A program made the translations under genes and the position numbers. A stretch of 64,000 nt of DNA from contig NC_081831.1 of the NCBI RefSeq assembly GCF_030867095.1, positions 67,470,716 through 67,534,715 on the forward strand, written 5' to 3'. Within the stretch, counting starts at the first letter, position 1. Each line of letters opens with the position of its first letter. Under the pieces are notes generated by a model. That model made no database searches and was not told where the DNA came from. It saw only the letters and a program-made list of their open reading frames with translations. Source of the stretch: Alligator mississippiensis. Lineage: Eukaryota; Chordata; Crocodylia; Alligatoridae. Positions 1-9,660 of this stretch are shown here, piece after piece.

Positions 1-650
1 CCAGCCAGCGACAATCTGCTTAAATCTGGAAAGAGAAAATCTACAGGGCCTGCATGTCCAGTCCAAAACCTCGGTGAAATTAACCTTCAGGAGTGGTGAT
101 CGTCCAGAAGCACAGTTTGAAGCCAGCTAAGACATGAAGAAAAAGTCGAGGCAGCTAAGAATTTCAAATGTAATGCTGCTCTGCCAACACACAAACATAT
201 TCAGATTGCACTAGTTTAGAGAGACCAGAATAGACGTGGTCTATTTGTAGTGTGCAAACTTTGGTTTTGTTAGTGGTCGTGGGTTTTGGGGGTAGGGGGG
301 TGGTCATGGAGCTGTTATCCCAACTTCTATGCAATGAGATGCAATTTCTGCTTCAGTCAGAGCATTATGAAGTTGGAACTGAAAAAAATGCTTCATTCCA
401 TAAGTCCAAGTAGGCCGTGAGAGCCACCACTGCACAACACAGTAGTGCTGGCTGTACCAGCTCCCAAATGTTGATCACTGCGTTGTACTCTGTTTAGCTG
501 CAGCTGCACTTCACCCTAGATACAGCTGCATCTCAGTGATAGGGCAAGTGGCCCCTGTGCCACCTACCAGTTACTTTGGCCTCCTTTGCAATAAGTGACA
601 CAGTACAAGCCCAGCCCAGCCCCTGTCTTGTTTACTTTTCATTCCATCCA
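1..650. other. Non-coding sequence, nothing recognised
   Basis: Mixed-composition DNA with no open frame of note, no splice-flanked exon and no repeat that I recognise. If a leftward PAK3 starts at the CpG island near 5 kb, this would be inside its first intron. That is inference only. Confidence 0.4.
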
Positions 651-659
651 GGAAGAGCA

Positions 660-800
660 CACACCACCTGCTGAAGCTTCCTTAGCCTGACGAAGGGTTT
701 TTGAACCCGAAAGCTTGCTTAATAACTATTCTCCAACCATTTGGGTTGGTCTAATAAAAGATATCAAATTCACCCAAGGAACCTTGTCTGCCTACAATAC
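660..800 (+). repeat. Copy of a small TIR repeat (GGTCCAATAAAAGATAT family)
   Basis: The segment carries the phrase GAAAGCTTGCTTAATAAC, a TTGGGTTGG stretch and TCTAATAAAAGATATCAAA. The same order of motifs recurs on the window at 14092-14265 and 47968-48108. The left terminal repeat seen in those copies is not evident here, so this is probably a truncated or divergent copy. I know the motif as common in crocodilian and turtle DNA but do not assign a family name. Confidence 0.6.
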
Positions 801-1855
801 AAGCACAACATATAACTGCCATCAACAATGAAGTTGGATGTGCATCATGGAAAATATTTAACCGATAGCTATTCCAGCACCCCTGTTTAGTGTAGCTGAA
901 TATGACCTCTGAAAGGCCTGGCTTGCACACAAGCCTCAGGTGAGTTAGGAGACCCAGTTATAATACAATTAAGAGCAGTAGTAGAGACAAGGCCCTGACC
1001 AGGCAAAAACACTCTACTACCCGGGGTTTTCCTTTTCACCCGACTACAGGGCTCTGGTTCATGGTTCAGACTCTAATCGTGTCCTAACAACTCAAGAGAT
1101 GACTGTGCTGTTACTGGGTCACCTCATCAGTTATGGGGTCTAATACTTCCATCCTCTCTGACTTCCCCTTCAAGCAGGTCATACTTTCTAGCGAAGCTAA
1201 GGAGCATTAAAAGGGCTACCAGAGAGCAGACCTCTCATTGATGCCCCAACACCTCTTTTCCAGTTGTTGTGCTCAGACTCCCAGAGAAGCATGCAGCCTC
1301 GGTTTAAAATACAGTCTGTTGGCAGATTCCCCTGCTGTGAACCAGAATATGGACACTTGTTTAGACTTCTTGGTGGTATTAACCTGGTCATCGGGGGCAG
1401 TTAGCTTAAACATCCACTGTAGGATGGGCAGGACCTTAAGCCACCTGCAGGAATCCCTGCAGAGCACGCAAACCAAACTGAGCCTCTTGCATGGAGAGAA
1501 GTAGCAGGTACCGCTAGGGAAAGAAGTAATACCAAGGGAACCAGAGAGATTTTAACAAGCAGAAAACAGCAAAGTTTCAGCATGGGAAAAGGCAAGCTAA
1601 TATCACTGAAGAAAACTGGCTCTGGAAAGCAAGGGCACCAACATGGATTCAGGGGCAGAGTGAGCAAATTACGTGTCAGTCAGCAGTAATATGTGGCATC
1701 ATTAGAATCCCTGCAAGTTTGCAGAGGCATCACATCAAGGGACAGAGAGAGATAACAGTGTCTCCATGAAAGTGATGGTACAAGTCTAAGGATCACAGTC
1801 AGTCTTCAAAAAGACTTTGGCACGTGGTTTAATTTTCACATGCTGAACATCTATA
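801..1855. other. Non-coding sequence, nothing recognised
   Basis: Several open frames of 60-90 codons overlap each other on both strands between 1.2 and 1.7 kb. None has a family signature or splice context, so none is called. Confidence 0.4.
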
Positions 1856-1864
1856 ACCCCTACT

Positions 1865-2470
1865 GCCCATGCTTACAAACCAAAATATACATCTCTGCCC
1901 CACTCCAGGGGAACTGGCCAGGAGGCAAAGGGTTGACTGCTTTCCCAGTAGAGGCCCACAGTGCAGAGAGCGTATAGGAAGTACAACATTCAGGAGAGGG
2001 GATGATCAACATCTGCGTATACACCTGCTACTCTACAGCGCTGTCAGAGGCACCGGAGCAGGAGAAAAAGTTAAGGCAACCCCCATCTCCTCAGCCAGAG
2101 GAGAGACAAATCAACCATCTTCCACCTACAGGTTGGGGGATGACCTCCTCAGCAGCTCAGAGGCTGAGAGAGATCTTGGTGTCATAGATGACTCCAAGAT
2201 GAACATGAGCTGGGGTGCAAACTAGTCGAAGGTAGATTTAGGTTAGACATTAGGAAGATTTTTTTTTACAGTAAGGGTGGCCAGAGTCTGGAAAGGGCTT
2301 CCAAGAGAGGTGGTGCTGTCACCTAACTTGGAGGTCTTCAAGAGGAGGCTTGACAACCACCTGGCTGGGGTCGTCCGATCTCAGTCCCCTTTCCTGCCAG
2401 GGGCAGGGCGTCAGACACGGTGATCCATTGAGTCCCTTCCGACTCTATAATCTATGAATCTTTAATCCCC
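1865..2470 (+). mobile_element. CR1 LINE fragment: end of ORF2 plus 3' UTR tail
   Basis: The frame reads YRLGDDLLSSSEAERDLGVI near 2140-2190, which matches the C-terminal part of CR1 reverse-transcriptase ORF2. Typical copies read RDLGVxVDxKLNMS at this place. After a stop at about 2223 the 3' region follows: a TTAGACATTAGGAAGA motif, GGTGGTGCTGTCACC, GGCTTGACAACCACC, and then the diagnostic CR1 tail with GGGTCGTCCGATCTCAGTCC and GAGTCCCTTCCGACTCTATA. Coding sequence between the ORF2 remnant and the tail is missing, so the copy is internally deleted as well as 5' truncated. It is dead as an element. Confidence 0.88.
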
Positions 2471-4450
2471 GAGTTGCGCTTTGCATAGACCTGAATCTGG
2501 CTGGAAGAGGTCTGAGCAACTATGATCACTGCTGAGGATGCAAAAAGACCGGCAATGTACAGCAGAGTGCTTACATTGGCTACATAGCAGCCAAAGCTCA
2601 GATATGGCTGCACCAAGCTTGAGTACAGTCCATACTGAGCACTATACCAATATCTACACTTCCCAGCAAGGCAGAGCCTCTACCAAGGCAGCATCAAAGA
2701 TCAATGCTATAATTCACTCAAACTGCTTTCCCTGCACACTGTTCATATATGCCCAGAATAAGTTATTCTTATTCAAAAAAAAGCAAAGAAAGAAAAGAGA
2801 AACCGTTCTCTACAGATTCAGAAGGAAAATGAGAGCTGTGCTTTCAGCCCATTCTTAAAACTCTTTGTAGCTAGACAGACTGTCAGACTCCCACTACACC
2901 AGTTTGACAGTAGGCTAAGCTACAAATGTTGAACTGCTGACAAGTCATTCTAGTCTGTTTAGAAAGAAGCGGAGAGCCTGATGCATATGCTCTAGAACTT
3001 GAACTTTTAAATTGCTTTCAACACACCTTCATATTTTATTTAAAGAAAATGAGTAAGGCAACAGATTGAGTAGCTAGTTAAAACTTCCTACTTGCATTAT
3101 CTCACTGCTCCCCAAGTTATTTCCGCTGTCCCGTTGTTAGAAAATAGCATGCAGTGCTCCATTATAGATTCCCAGAGTGTTTCACGGATCATCACGGCCT
3201 TGAGAGAGGCCTGGGGTTTTGCACAACAGCGTAACAGGGTGCAAACACAATTCTTCTAGCTTAAAAGCAGCATTACAAGGTCTGTTTCTAGGTGTTGAAG
3301 AAATAGTTATGTCAGACAGCAGAACCATGACTACAGTTGCTTCAGTTCCCTGATTATAAATGTTTTGACTGATCCCATGAATTGCTCTTCCCTCTGTAGT
3401 GCTGTAAAAAGAAAGCAAAAAGCAATGCCCACCCCTCTGCCACAAGCTGTCGGGCAGTGGGCAAGTCGCTGCCTCTATCTTCTTATTCCAAGCAAAATCC
3501 AGGACATACAGAACTCAGTTGCCAGTGTGTTGGTCTTGAGCATCAAAGGACACTGAAATGCTAAGCGCTCAGTGTTGTCAACCATAATGTATATATTCAA
3601 GAAGCAAATCAAAGAGGGGATTAGAACGGTACTAACAGGTTTTTGATCCCAAATTAAGAACGGGTCTAAAGCTCTCCTACTTAAAAGGCTTATAAAAATA
3701 GTTGTACTAACTGTACTGACTGTCTCTTTATTTTTAAAAACCTACTCCAGTGATTACATCAGCCACTACACTGGGCCCTTCAGTTAAAATAAGCTCATCC
3801 CAAGCTGAATCCTGGTATGAACCTGACAAATTATGCTCCTCTGAGAAACTGTTCGTCATTCCTGCTGGCAAGGGGAGCAATCTCAGCTTTAATGAACAAG
3901 TCATTTTCAGATTTTCACCAGGTCTGCTTTTAGGAAAATGGAGACAAATATACCCTCCCCAGCCCTAATAAATCCATACTGTGCATCAGAAATTACAAGT
4001 AACGGTACTGCACAAACCTGCTGTAACGTCACCATTGGACACTGCTGCGACCAGAGCAAGAAATACTTTAAGAACGAGAACCCAAACACTGAACTGTAAC
4101 AAGGGCAAGGAGGAATAAAAGGCCTGATCCCACTGAATTCATAAAGCAAAATTCCCATTTCCTTCAGCGCTGCAGGCCCAACCCCACAATTTTACTTTAC
4201 CAATGGTTTCAGCTGAAGAAGTTGAGCATAGTCCCAGTGTATGAGACTGCAGTATTAAAGCAGATACCTGTAGCCATCCTTCAACTATTCCATTTCTCAT
4301 TACAACGAACAATATCTTAATTAGGTTAAGCTACCGTTGGTTTGAGTGCCCTTAAAAAACACACTACTTTTATTCAGACTGGTGGACATAATAAAAGCCT
4401 CTGCATCCAATGGGAAGATCACGACACAAATGCCAGCATCCTTGCCGATG
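2471..4450. other. Non-coding sequence left of CpG island
   Basis: Ordinary AT-rich DNA. Short frames such as 2538-2858 (+) and 3907-4158 (-) have no recognisable domain and no conserved-looking composition. No exon of PAK3 or any other kinase is visible on the minus strand. Confidence 0.4.
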
Positions 4451-4479
4451 CCAGCGTCACCAACATTGTGGGCGATCCT

Positions 4480-5560
4480 CAAGCACTGACTTCTCTGGGC
4501 TGGACGTTGCGTGCAGAGGCCCAACTCAGCTCCCCAAACCAGCGCCCTGCTCCCCGCCTAGAACCAGCCCGAGACCTCGCCGCGGCCGGGGGAATCGCTA
4601 CCAGGACGCCCCGAAAGCACACCTGCAGGCATCGGGCGCCGTCCACCGACCCCGATGGCGCTACGACCTCAACCGAGCGGCTGCCCGTTTTGAGGTCCGG
4701 CGCCTCGCACCCGAAGCGGAGAAGAGAGAACGGGGGAAAGGGAAGGAGACCGATCCTGCTCTCCCCTGCGGACAGGTCTCGAGGGCCCTGATGTCTCCGA
4801 AACCGATGTCACCACCTGGTGCAAGGGGGGACGGCGCGGACCAGTCGACGCGGCACCCACCCAGCCAGCAGGGCCAGGAGGCTGGGCGCTGGCTCCCCCC
4901 TGGGAGCAGGTGTCCCCCGCCCGCGGCCCGCCCCCCCTGCTCCCGCGGAGCCTCCCCCGGCCCCGCGAGGGCCGGGTCGCTGTCCAGGGCCGGGCGACAC
5001 GGCGGAGGACAGACCTGGCGGGGCGGGGCGGGGCGGGGCGGGGCCAGCTGAAGGATGCTCCAGCTTCCCCGGCGCGGCGCGGCGCGGGGCGGCCCCCGGG
5101 GCTCGCGGCTCCACGTGGCCCGGCCGGCGGGAGAAGCACCGGTGCGCGGCGCGGGGGCGGACACCCGGGATTGGCCTGATCCTCATCTACCGGGGACGTG
5201 TGGTTCCTGCAGCCGGGCGGAAGTGAACCCTCCCCCTCCGGGCCGGGAGCTGCCCACGCGGGCCGCGCCGGGCCGGGCGATGCACCCGCGGGGCGCAGCC
5301 GGCAAGCAAGAGCCTGGCCCCTGCGACGCGCCGCCTGGCCTCCAGCACCCGGGGCCTGCCCCGGCCTCTCGGGAATGGGAAGAGGCGGTGCAAACGCCCG
5401 GCATTAGTGGGAGACCCCACAGCGGAAACCTGCCACAATTCACCCCGGCCCGTTTGCCCCCCAGCCTCCTCCTGCTCGCTTCAGCCGCCCAGGAGCGCGG
5501 GCAGAGCAGTCAGCCGCAAGCAGAAACCCCAGCTCTTTCTCGTGTAGGGGAGAGAAAAGG
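4480..5560. promoter_or_regulatory. CpG island with GC-box array (candidate promoter, perhaps leftward PAK3)
   Basis: GC content rises sharply and CpG dinucleotides are abundant from about 4.55 to 5.5 kb, unlike the flanks. A run of five GGGGC pentamers (5017-5045) forms overlapping Sp1/GC boxes. No TATA box is apparent, as is usual for island promoters. The island is too far (about 21 kb) from the CHRDL1 island to be the same promoter. In human, PAK3 lies beside CHRDL1 in divergent orientation, so a leftward PAK3 first exon here is plausible. This is synteny inference: no exon was identified. Long frames on both strands (for example 4410-5051 +, 4661-5164 -) are GC-driven shadows. Confidence 0.75.
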
Positions 5561-5645
5561 GGAGGCGGAGAAATAGTTTGCTCCTCTTTTTAAATAGTTG
5601 GGAGGTGCCCAGGTTTGGAGAGGGAAGCTGGGTAGATGCCTAGCG

Positions 5646-5855
5646 CAGGGGTCCCAACTTTTAAGGGCACATGGGGAATTTAAAAGGAAAAGCCGCGGGC
5701 GCCAATATGAATATTCAAGGTTAGAATTTAGATCGATCGATCATCTCATCCGTGACTTAAAACTGTACGAGATTTCAAAGCGCAGCTTCCCTGTACTTTG
5801 TGCTCTTTTGCAGTTTTATCCATGGCGCTCACGGGTGCTGCATTGGGAACCGCTG
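5646..5855. mobile_element. Non-autonomous hAT-type element, about 210 bp
   Basis: It starts CAGGGGTCCCAACTTTTAAG and ends with TTGGGAACCGCTG, whose reverse complement CAGCGGTTCCCAA mirrors the start. These are hAT/Charlie-style termini. The flanking octamers (GCCTAGCG and GGCTAGAT) agree at five of eight positions, a decayed target-site duplication at best. It lies at the edge of the CpG island and contains a short GATC tetramer run near 5730. Confidence 0.6.
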
Positions 5856-5869
5856 GGCTAGATAAACGG

Positions 5870-6955
5870 TCCGGATAAGCTGATGTAAAGGGATAGGTAA
5901 ACGAATCCAGCTGGTGTAATCTCTCAGCTTCATGGAAACCGGCAGAAAAAGCTGACAGCTTCATGAAGTGGTAAAAGCCCTGTTGATATTTTAAGTGTTT
6001 GAGCTCCTTCTCAAAGGTGTGTGCGTACAACTGAAATCACCCGACCCTTGCCGGATTAACGAAATGAACTCGTGAAACCGGCAGAGACAAATCCAGCCTG
6101 GCCGTGGTGGGATGAAAGCAGATGGCCTTTACCACAGATGACGACAAATCCCTCTCTGCATCCCAACAGCCTTCCCACCTCCTCCTTTCCTACGCCCATG
6201 CATATTAATTTGCATGTCACGGGAAGGAAAGATAAAGGCACCTGTGAGTTCAGAGCAACAGCACTGGGGACATTTACCCAAATCTCTGGACAAAACAAAC
6301 AGGCAAATGACCACTTCTCTCCTGTTTCTTTTCTGGTCAGCATGCAGCTAACCTCTTCCAGTTGTGAGACAGAAGTAGCCCCCACAGTACTGGGCTAGGC
6401 TGGCCAGCATACTGCTATTTGCAGCTCTGCTGGTTGGGTGCCAGATGGTGAAATCAGCCCAACCTGTCCACTTTCCACAGCTCATCTGGGCCTGCCAGAC
6501 ATGCTCTGCTGCTGAGTCTGCCACCCCCTCAAGTTAATTGAAGCACAGGACATACAGCTATTCTGCCTCTACCCTCTCCCAGTAATCTTCACACATTTAA
6601 AAGCACTGCTGTCGCCACACAGCGGGTAGCTTCCATGCTTCTGCGGGTCTGCCTTCCCTAGGAAATGATACAGTCTCGTGGTAACTATCATGTAAAATCA
6701 CAGGAAAGATGGGCCATTTGTGGTTTTAACACATTTGCTAATCAAGATAAACAATACTGGGGTATCTCAGCTTTACATCAACCCACTAACTCCCAGTCAA
6801 ACTACAACTGCTTTGTCCATGTTATGTTTTTAGCACATGGATGTATCGTGTCAGGTAATGAAAAAGAGTATATCTCTCTCTTCTTGTGAAAAACACCCTA
6901 TGTTTATAACACGAGGTTCTAGATCACCTTCAGCCATGGAGCCCAAGATAATTTA
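5870..6955. other. Non-coding, includes POU-like motif
   Basis: Unique-looking DNA downstream of the CpG island. Frames of about 100 codons at 6056-6398 overlap on opposite strands and have no recognisable content. A near-palindromic octamer-like site is listed separately. Confidence 0.4.
6197..6216. promoter_or_regulatory. Near-palindromic POU/octamer-like site
   Basis: The stretch ATGCATATTAATTTGCAT (6198-6215) has an ATGCAT half on one side, ATTTGCAT on the other and a TTAA core between. This arrangement resembles dimeric POU-factor (Oct/Brn) binding sites. It sits about 0.7 kb from the CpG island. A function is inferred only from the motif. Confidence 0.35.
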
Positions 6956-6964
6956 CAGGCAATA

Positions 6965-7496
6965 CAGGCAGTCCTCGACTTACGTTTCTACAGTGACACC
7001 CTGTTTCAACTTTATGATGTCAGTTTCAACTTTACAACACTTGATCCAATGTGACACCACGCCAGCGAACACGTTCGCTGTGTCGCTCATCTCCCTGGAA
7101 AACATCTGTCCAAATTTCCTTGGACACTTTCTTTAAGAAAGCAGCCAAAACTCCAGAAAAACCTGCAGCCAAGACTCCTGAGAAGGCTCCAGCCAAGAGC
7201 CCTTCAAAAAGTCCAACCAAGAGCCTTTCAAAAAGTCCAGCAAAGTCACCTCAAAGAAGTCCTTCCAAATCAATATGATTGCTATTTACAATATATATTC
7301 ATTAATGTAGCTATATTACTCATCTAGAATTGATCGAGTACAAAATTCTGAAGTATTTTTGGTGAAAATACGGTTTCAGGCCAATTCCCCCATTTATAAC
7401 ATTGTTTCTTACGAGAAAATTGGTTCCGAGTTACAGCAGTTTGGCTTAGACGTGGTTTTCAGGAACCAATAGTGTTGTAAGTCCGAGGACTGCTTG
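6965..7496 (+). mobile_element. pogo/Tigger-type DNA transposon remnant, TA-flanked
   Basis: The left end CAGGCAGTCCTCGACTTACG and the right end AAGTCCGAGGACTGCTTG form imperfect terminal inverted repeats. Both are bordered by TA (6963-6964 and 7497-7498), the target duplication of Tc1/mariner/pogo elements. The 532-bp body holds a frame (about 7051-7278) that reads SLDTFFKKAAKTPEKP and then Lys/Ser/Thr-Pro repeats to a stop at 7278. That is compatible with a pogo/Tigger transposase C-terminus, where an LDxFFKK-like motif near the end is common. No DDE catalytic domain remains, so it is a deletion derivative. Confidence 0.85.
7051..7278 (+). pseudogene. Transposase C-terminal remnant with Lys-Pro repeats
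   Basis: The frame lies inside the TA-flanked element. After a basic segment (TPRQRTRSLCRSSPW) comes SLDTFFKK, then a degenerate tandem of (A/T)K(T/S)PxK units that looks like a histone H1 tail. The helix-turn-helix, CENP-B-like and DDE regions of a full transposase are absent. I read it as the tail of a pogo/Tigger transposase kept within an internally deleted copy. There is no sign that it is expressed. Confidence 0.5.
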
Positions 7497-7502
7497 TACT
7501 TT

Positions 7503-7655
7503 AATGAAGCCTCATAACATTCCATACAGAGGTCAATCTTATTATCCCACATTGCTGATAATGTTGGGATAAAGTGACTTGCACAAGGTCATAGAGCAAA
7601 CATCAGAGCTACAAACAGAACCAGGAATCCTGATCTTGCTACTAGCACTTCCATT
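7503..7655 (+). repeat. MIR/CORE-type SINE remnant
   Basis: The pattern CTTATTATCCCACATT, then AAAGTGACTTGCACAAGGTCA, a gap and ACAGAACCAGGAATCCTGAT follows the MIR consensus order (ATTATCCC, TGACTTGCCCAAGGTCAC, AACCCAGG). It begins directly after the pogo element. Confidence 0.6.
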
Positions 7656-7659
7656 GCCT

Positions 7660-8045
7660 GGACAGAAGGTCTTTCCTGAGTATCTGAAAAGCTATCTGAC
7701 AGGTTATAGAGCAGCGATAATTAATGTGCTGTGTGCTCTTACCAGTGTGTGTTTGTTTGAGGCAGTGTTTATTGGTAAAGTCCAGTTATGGGTACAGGAC
7801 CTGCAGAAAACAGACAAAGGTATCAGTTCACCAGAGAATTCAGTAAAATACATGGCAGTAATATGTGAGTGGTAGAGCTATCATGTATCTATTCAGTATC
7901 TCAACCCACCATATTACAGTCATTGATTCACAACCATCAAGTTGTAAAGACTCAGGCCGTCTTCCCTGCAAAAAAGTTGGGAAGTTTTAACAGTGGGAAA
8001 ACTAACATGTATTCATTGTTGATGGTAGTTTTATGTAGAATTCAG
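7660..8045. other. Non-coding sequence, nothing recognised
   Basis: A 98-codon frame (7579-7875) spans the MIR remnant and is not a gene. Nothing else stands out. Confidence 0.35.
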
Positions 8046-8049
8046 ATTA

Positions 8050-8155
8050 TGGGTTGTATGGGTTGGTTTGGAGAGGGATGATCCTGCCTTGGGCAGGGCT
8101 GTGGACTAAATGACCTCTGGAGGTCTCTTCCAACCCTACTTCTCTATGAGTCAGT
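8050..8155 (+). mobile_element. CR1 LINE 3' tail
   Basis: The segment shows GGGATGATCCTGCC, GGACTAAATGACCTCTGGAG and GTCTCTTCCAACCCTACTTC followed by CTATGA. This is the CR1 3' terminus (GACCTCxxGAGGTCCCTTCCAACCCT). It is a short 5'-truncated copy. Confidence 0.85.
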
Positions 8156-9520
8156 GGTTCACTCTCCTGCTATAAAATCCCAGTGGAGAAGGAGCACCTG
8201 TAGTTTTGATTGCAAGGTAAGAGGGTGAAGGTGAAGACTGTCCCCCACAACAATGGCTGACCTCAGCTTCCCCCAGACAGCTGACAAGTACCTTACCCCT
8301 ACAAGGAGTTTACCCTGGACTTAAGGCAGAAGTCCAGCGGCACAGAGCTCAGCCAAACAGGATCAGAACGGGGCACGGACTGAAGCTTCCTACATGTTTC
8401 CATCTTGTCTCGTACAAAGGAACCCACAGTACTGATACACAAAGTCACAGAGGCTTCAATTCTTGGCCGCTCCTGGACTTCGTGTCTGGTTTACCATTTG
8501 TAAAGTGCTATCATTTATTTTAGTCTCTTAGTTCTAGTGCTTTTATCTGGAATTTAGCAAATGACATTTTGTTATTAATATTTAGTATGTTGTTAATATA
8601 ATGTCCCCATGCCTAAACTTATATATTCCTCTACATAATTGCTACAGGATGAAAAACAATCTGCTGTTAATAAAGCAGAAACTAATCCCCAAAGGAAATA
8701 AATGCACCTAGAAATAGTGAGCTTGAAGTAAAAAACAAAACACTGCCACGTTTGAAATATTTACAAGAGAAGAATTGAAATGGAAGATTATTTCTTCTCA
8801 AAATCTGCTTATTTCCATATCATGCCACTGATTTCCTTAACAAACAATGGTACATTTATCTGCTGTCTTGTATTTGTACAATAACAAACACCTGCCTGTT
8901 AAGTTTGCAGGGTAGAATGATGGGTTAGTGACTCCCACGTTCCTCTGAAAGGTCCACCTTCCCTAGGGATGTGTGGTTCAGGTAAGGCCATCGGCTTCAT
9001 AGCTGTGGGGAAAGACTAGACAGAAGAAGTTTTCCAGTGTACAGTCCAAGGGAAGAAGGGTTCACGTGAGTGTTCACACCAGCAAGATTGCTCTCCTGAA
9101 AAGGTCAGTTGAGAGAGCCAGGCAGAGTGTTTGGGCGAGGGGATATAAGCAGAGGTTAAAGGGACAAGCTAGGGAAGAAGGCTTAAACAGACAGTGACCA
9201 TTAGGGAACACAGCACAAAACAGAAAATACTGGTGAGTGATTGCAGTGAGGAGGAAGCAGGGGTGAGACTGCAGACTACCTAAAGGGAGACTGTTTCATT
9301 TGACCTCAGCTCAGGGAAATCTACCAGGAATACCAGAGCTGCTGTTCTCACCCTGGCCCTGCAAGCATTTACAAACCTGCCCATCACTAATTATTAATTG
9401 CATTACTGTCGTAATTCCTGGAGGTCCCAACCAGAACTGAAGCCCCATTGGCCTAAACATGGCACGTGCACATTTTAGAGACAGTCCCAATAAAGCCTAC
9501 AATCGTAACAGATAAAACAG
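8156..9520. other. Non-coding sequence, nothing recognised
   Basis: AT-rich intergenic DNA without long frames. A mixed block at 8.2-8.4 kb could be an old repeat but has no motif I can name. Confidence 0.35.
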
Positions 9521-9524
9521 ACAA

Positions 9525-9660
9525 GGGGTGGCAGGGAAATGGGACAAACTGATCAAGTGATTTGGCCAAGGTCACATCAGGTCAATGGCAGAGCTAGGGA
9601 TTAAACCCAGGACTCTTGAGTGCCAGTCCAATGTCTTCATACTACACTGGCAGTATTTAA
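9525..9660 (+). repeat. MIR/CORE-type SINE remnant
   Basis: It reads TTGGCCAAGGTCACATCAGG, GGCAGAGCTAGGGATTAAAC and CCAGGACTCTTGAGTGCCAG in order. These correspond to the MIR core (CCAAGGTCAC, TGGCAGAGCxGGGATT, ACCCAGG). Confidence 0.8.

Noticed and set aside
1..4500. PAK3 exons on the minus strand
   Set aside because: I looked for N-terminal PAK3 or kinase-domain codons and saw none. The PAK3 proposal rests on gene order only.
4410..5164. Overlapping 130-210 codon frames on both strands in the left CpG island
   Set aside because: Same composition effect; five or more mutually overlapping frames, none with a motif.
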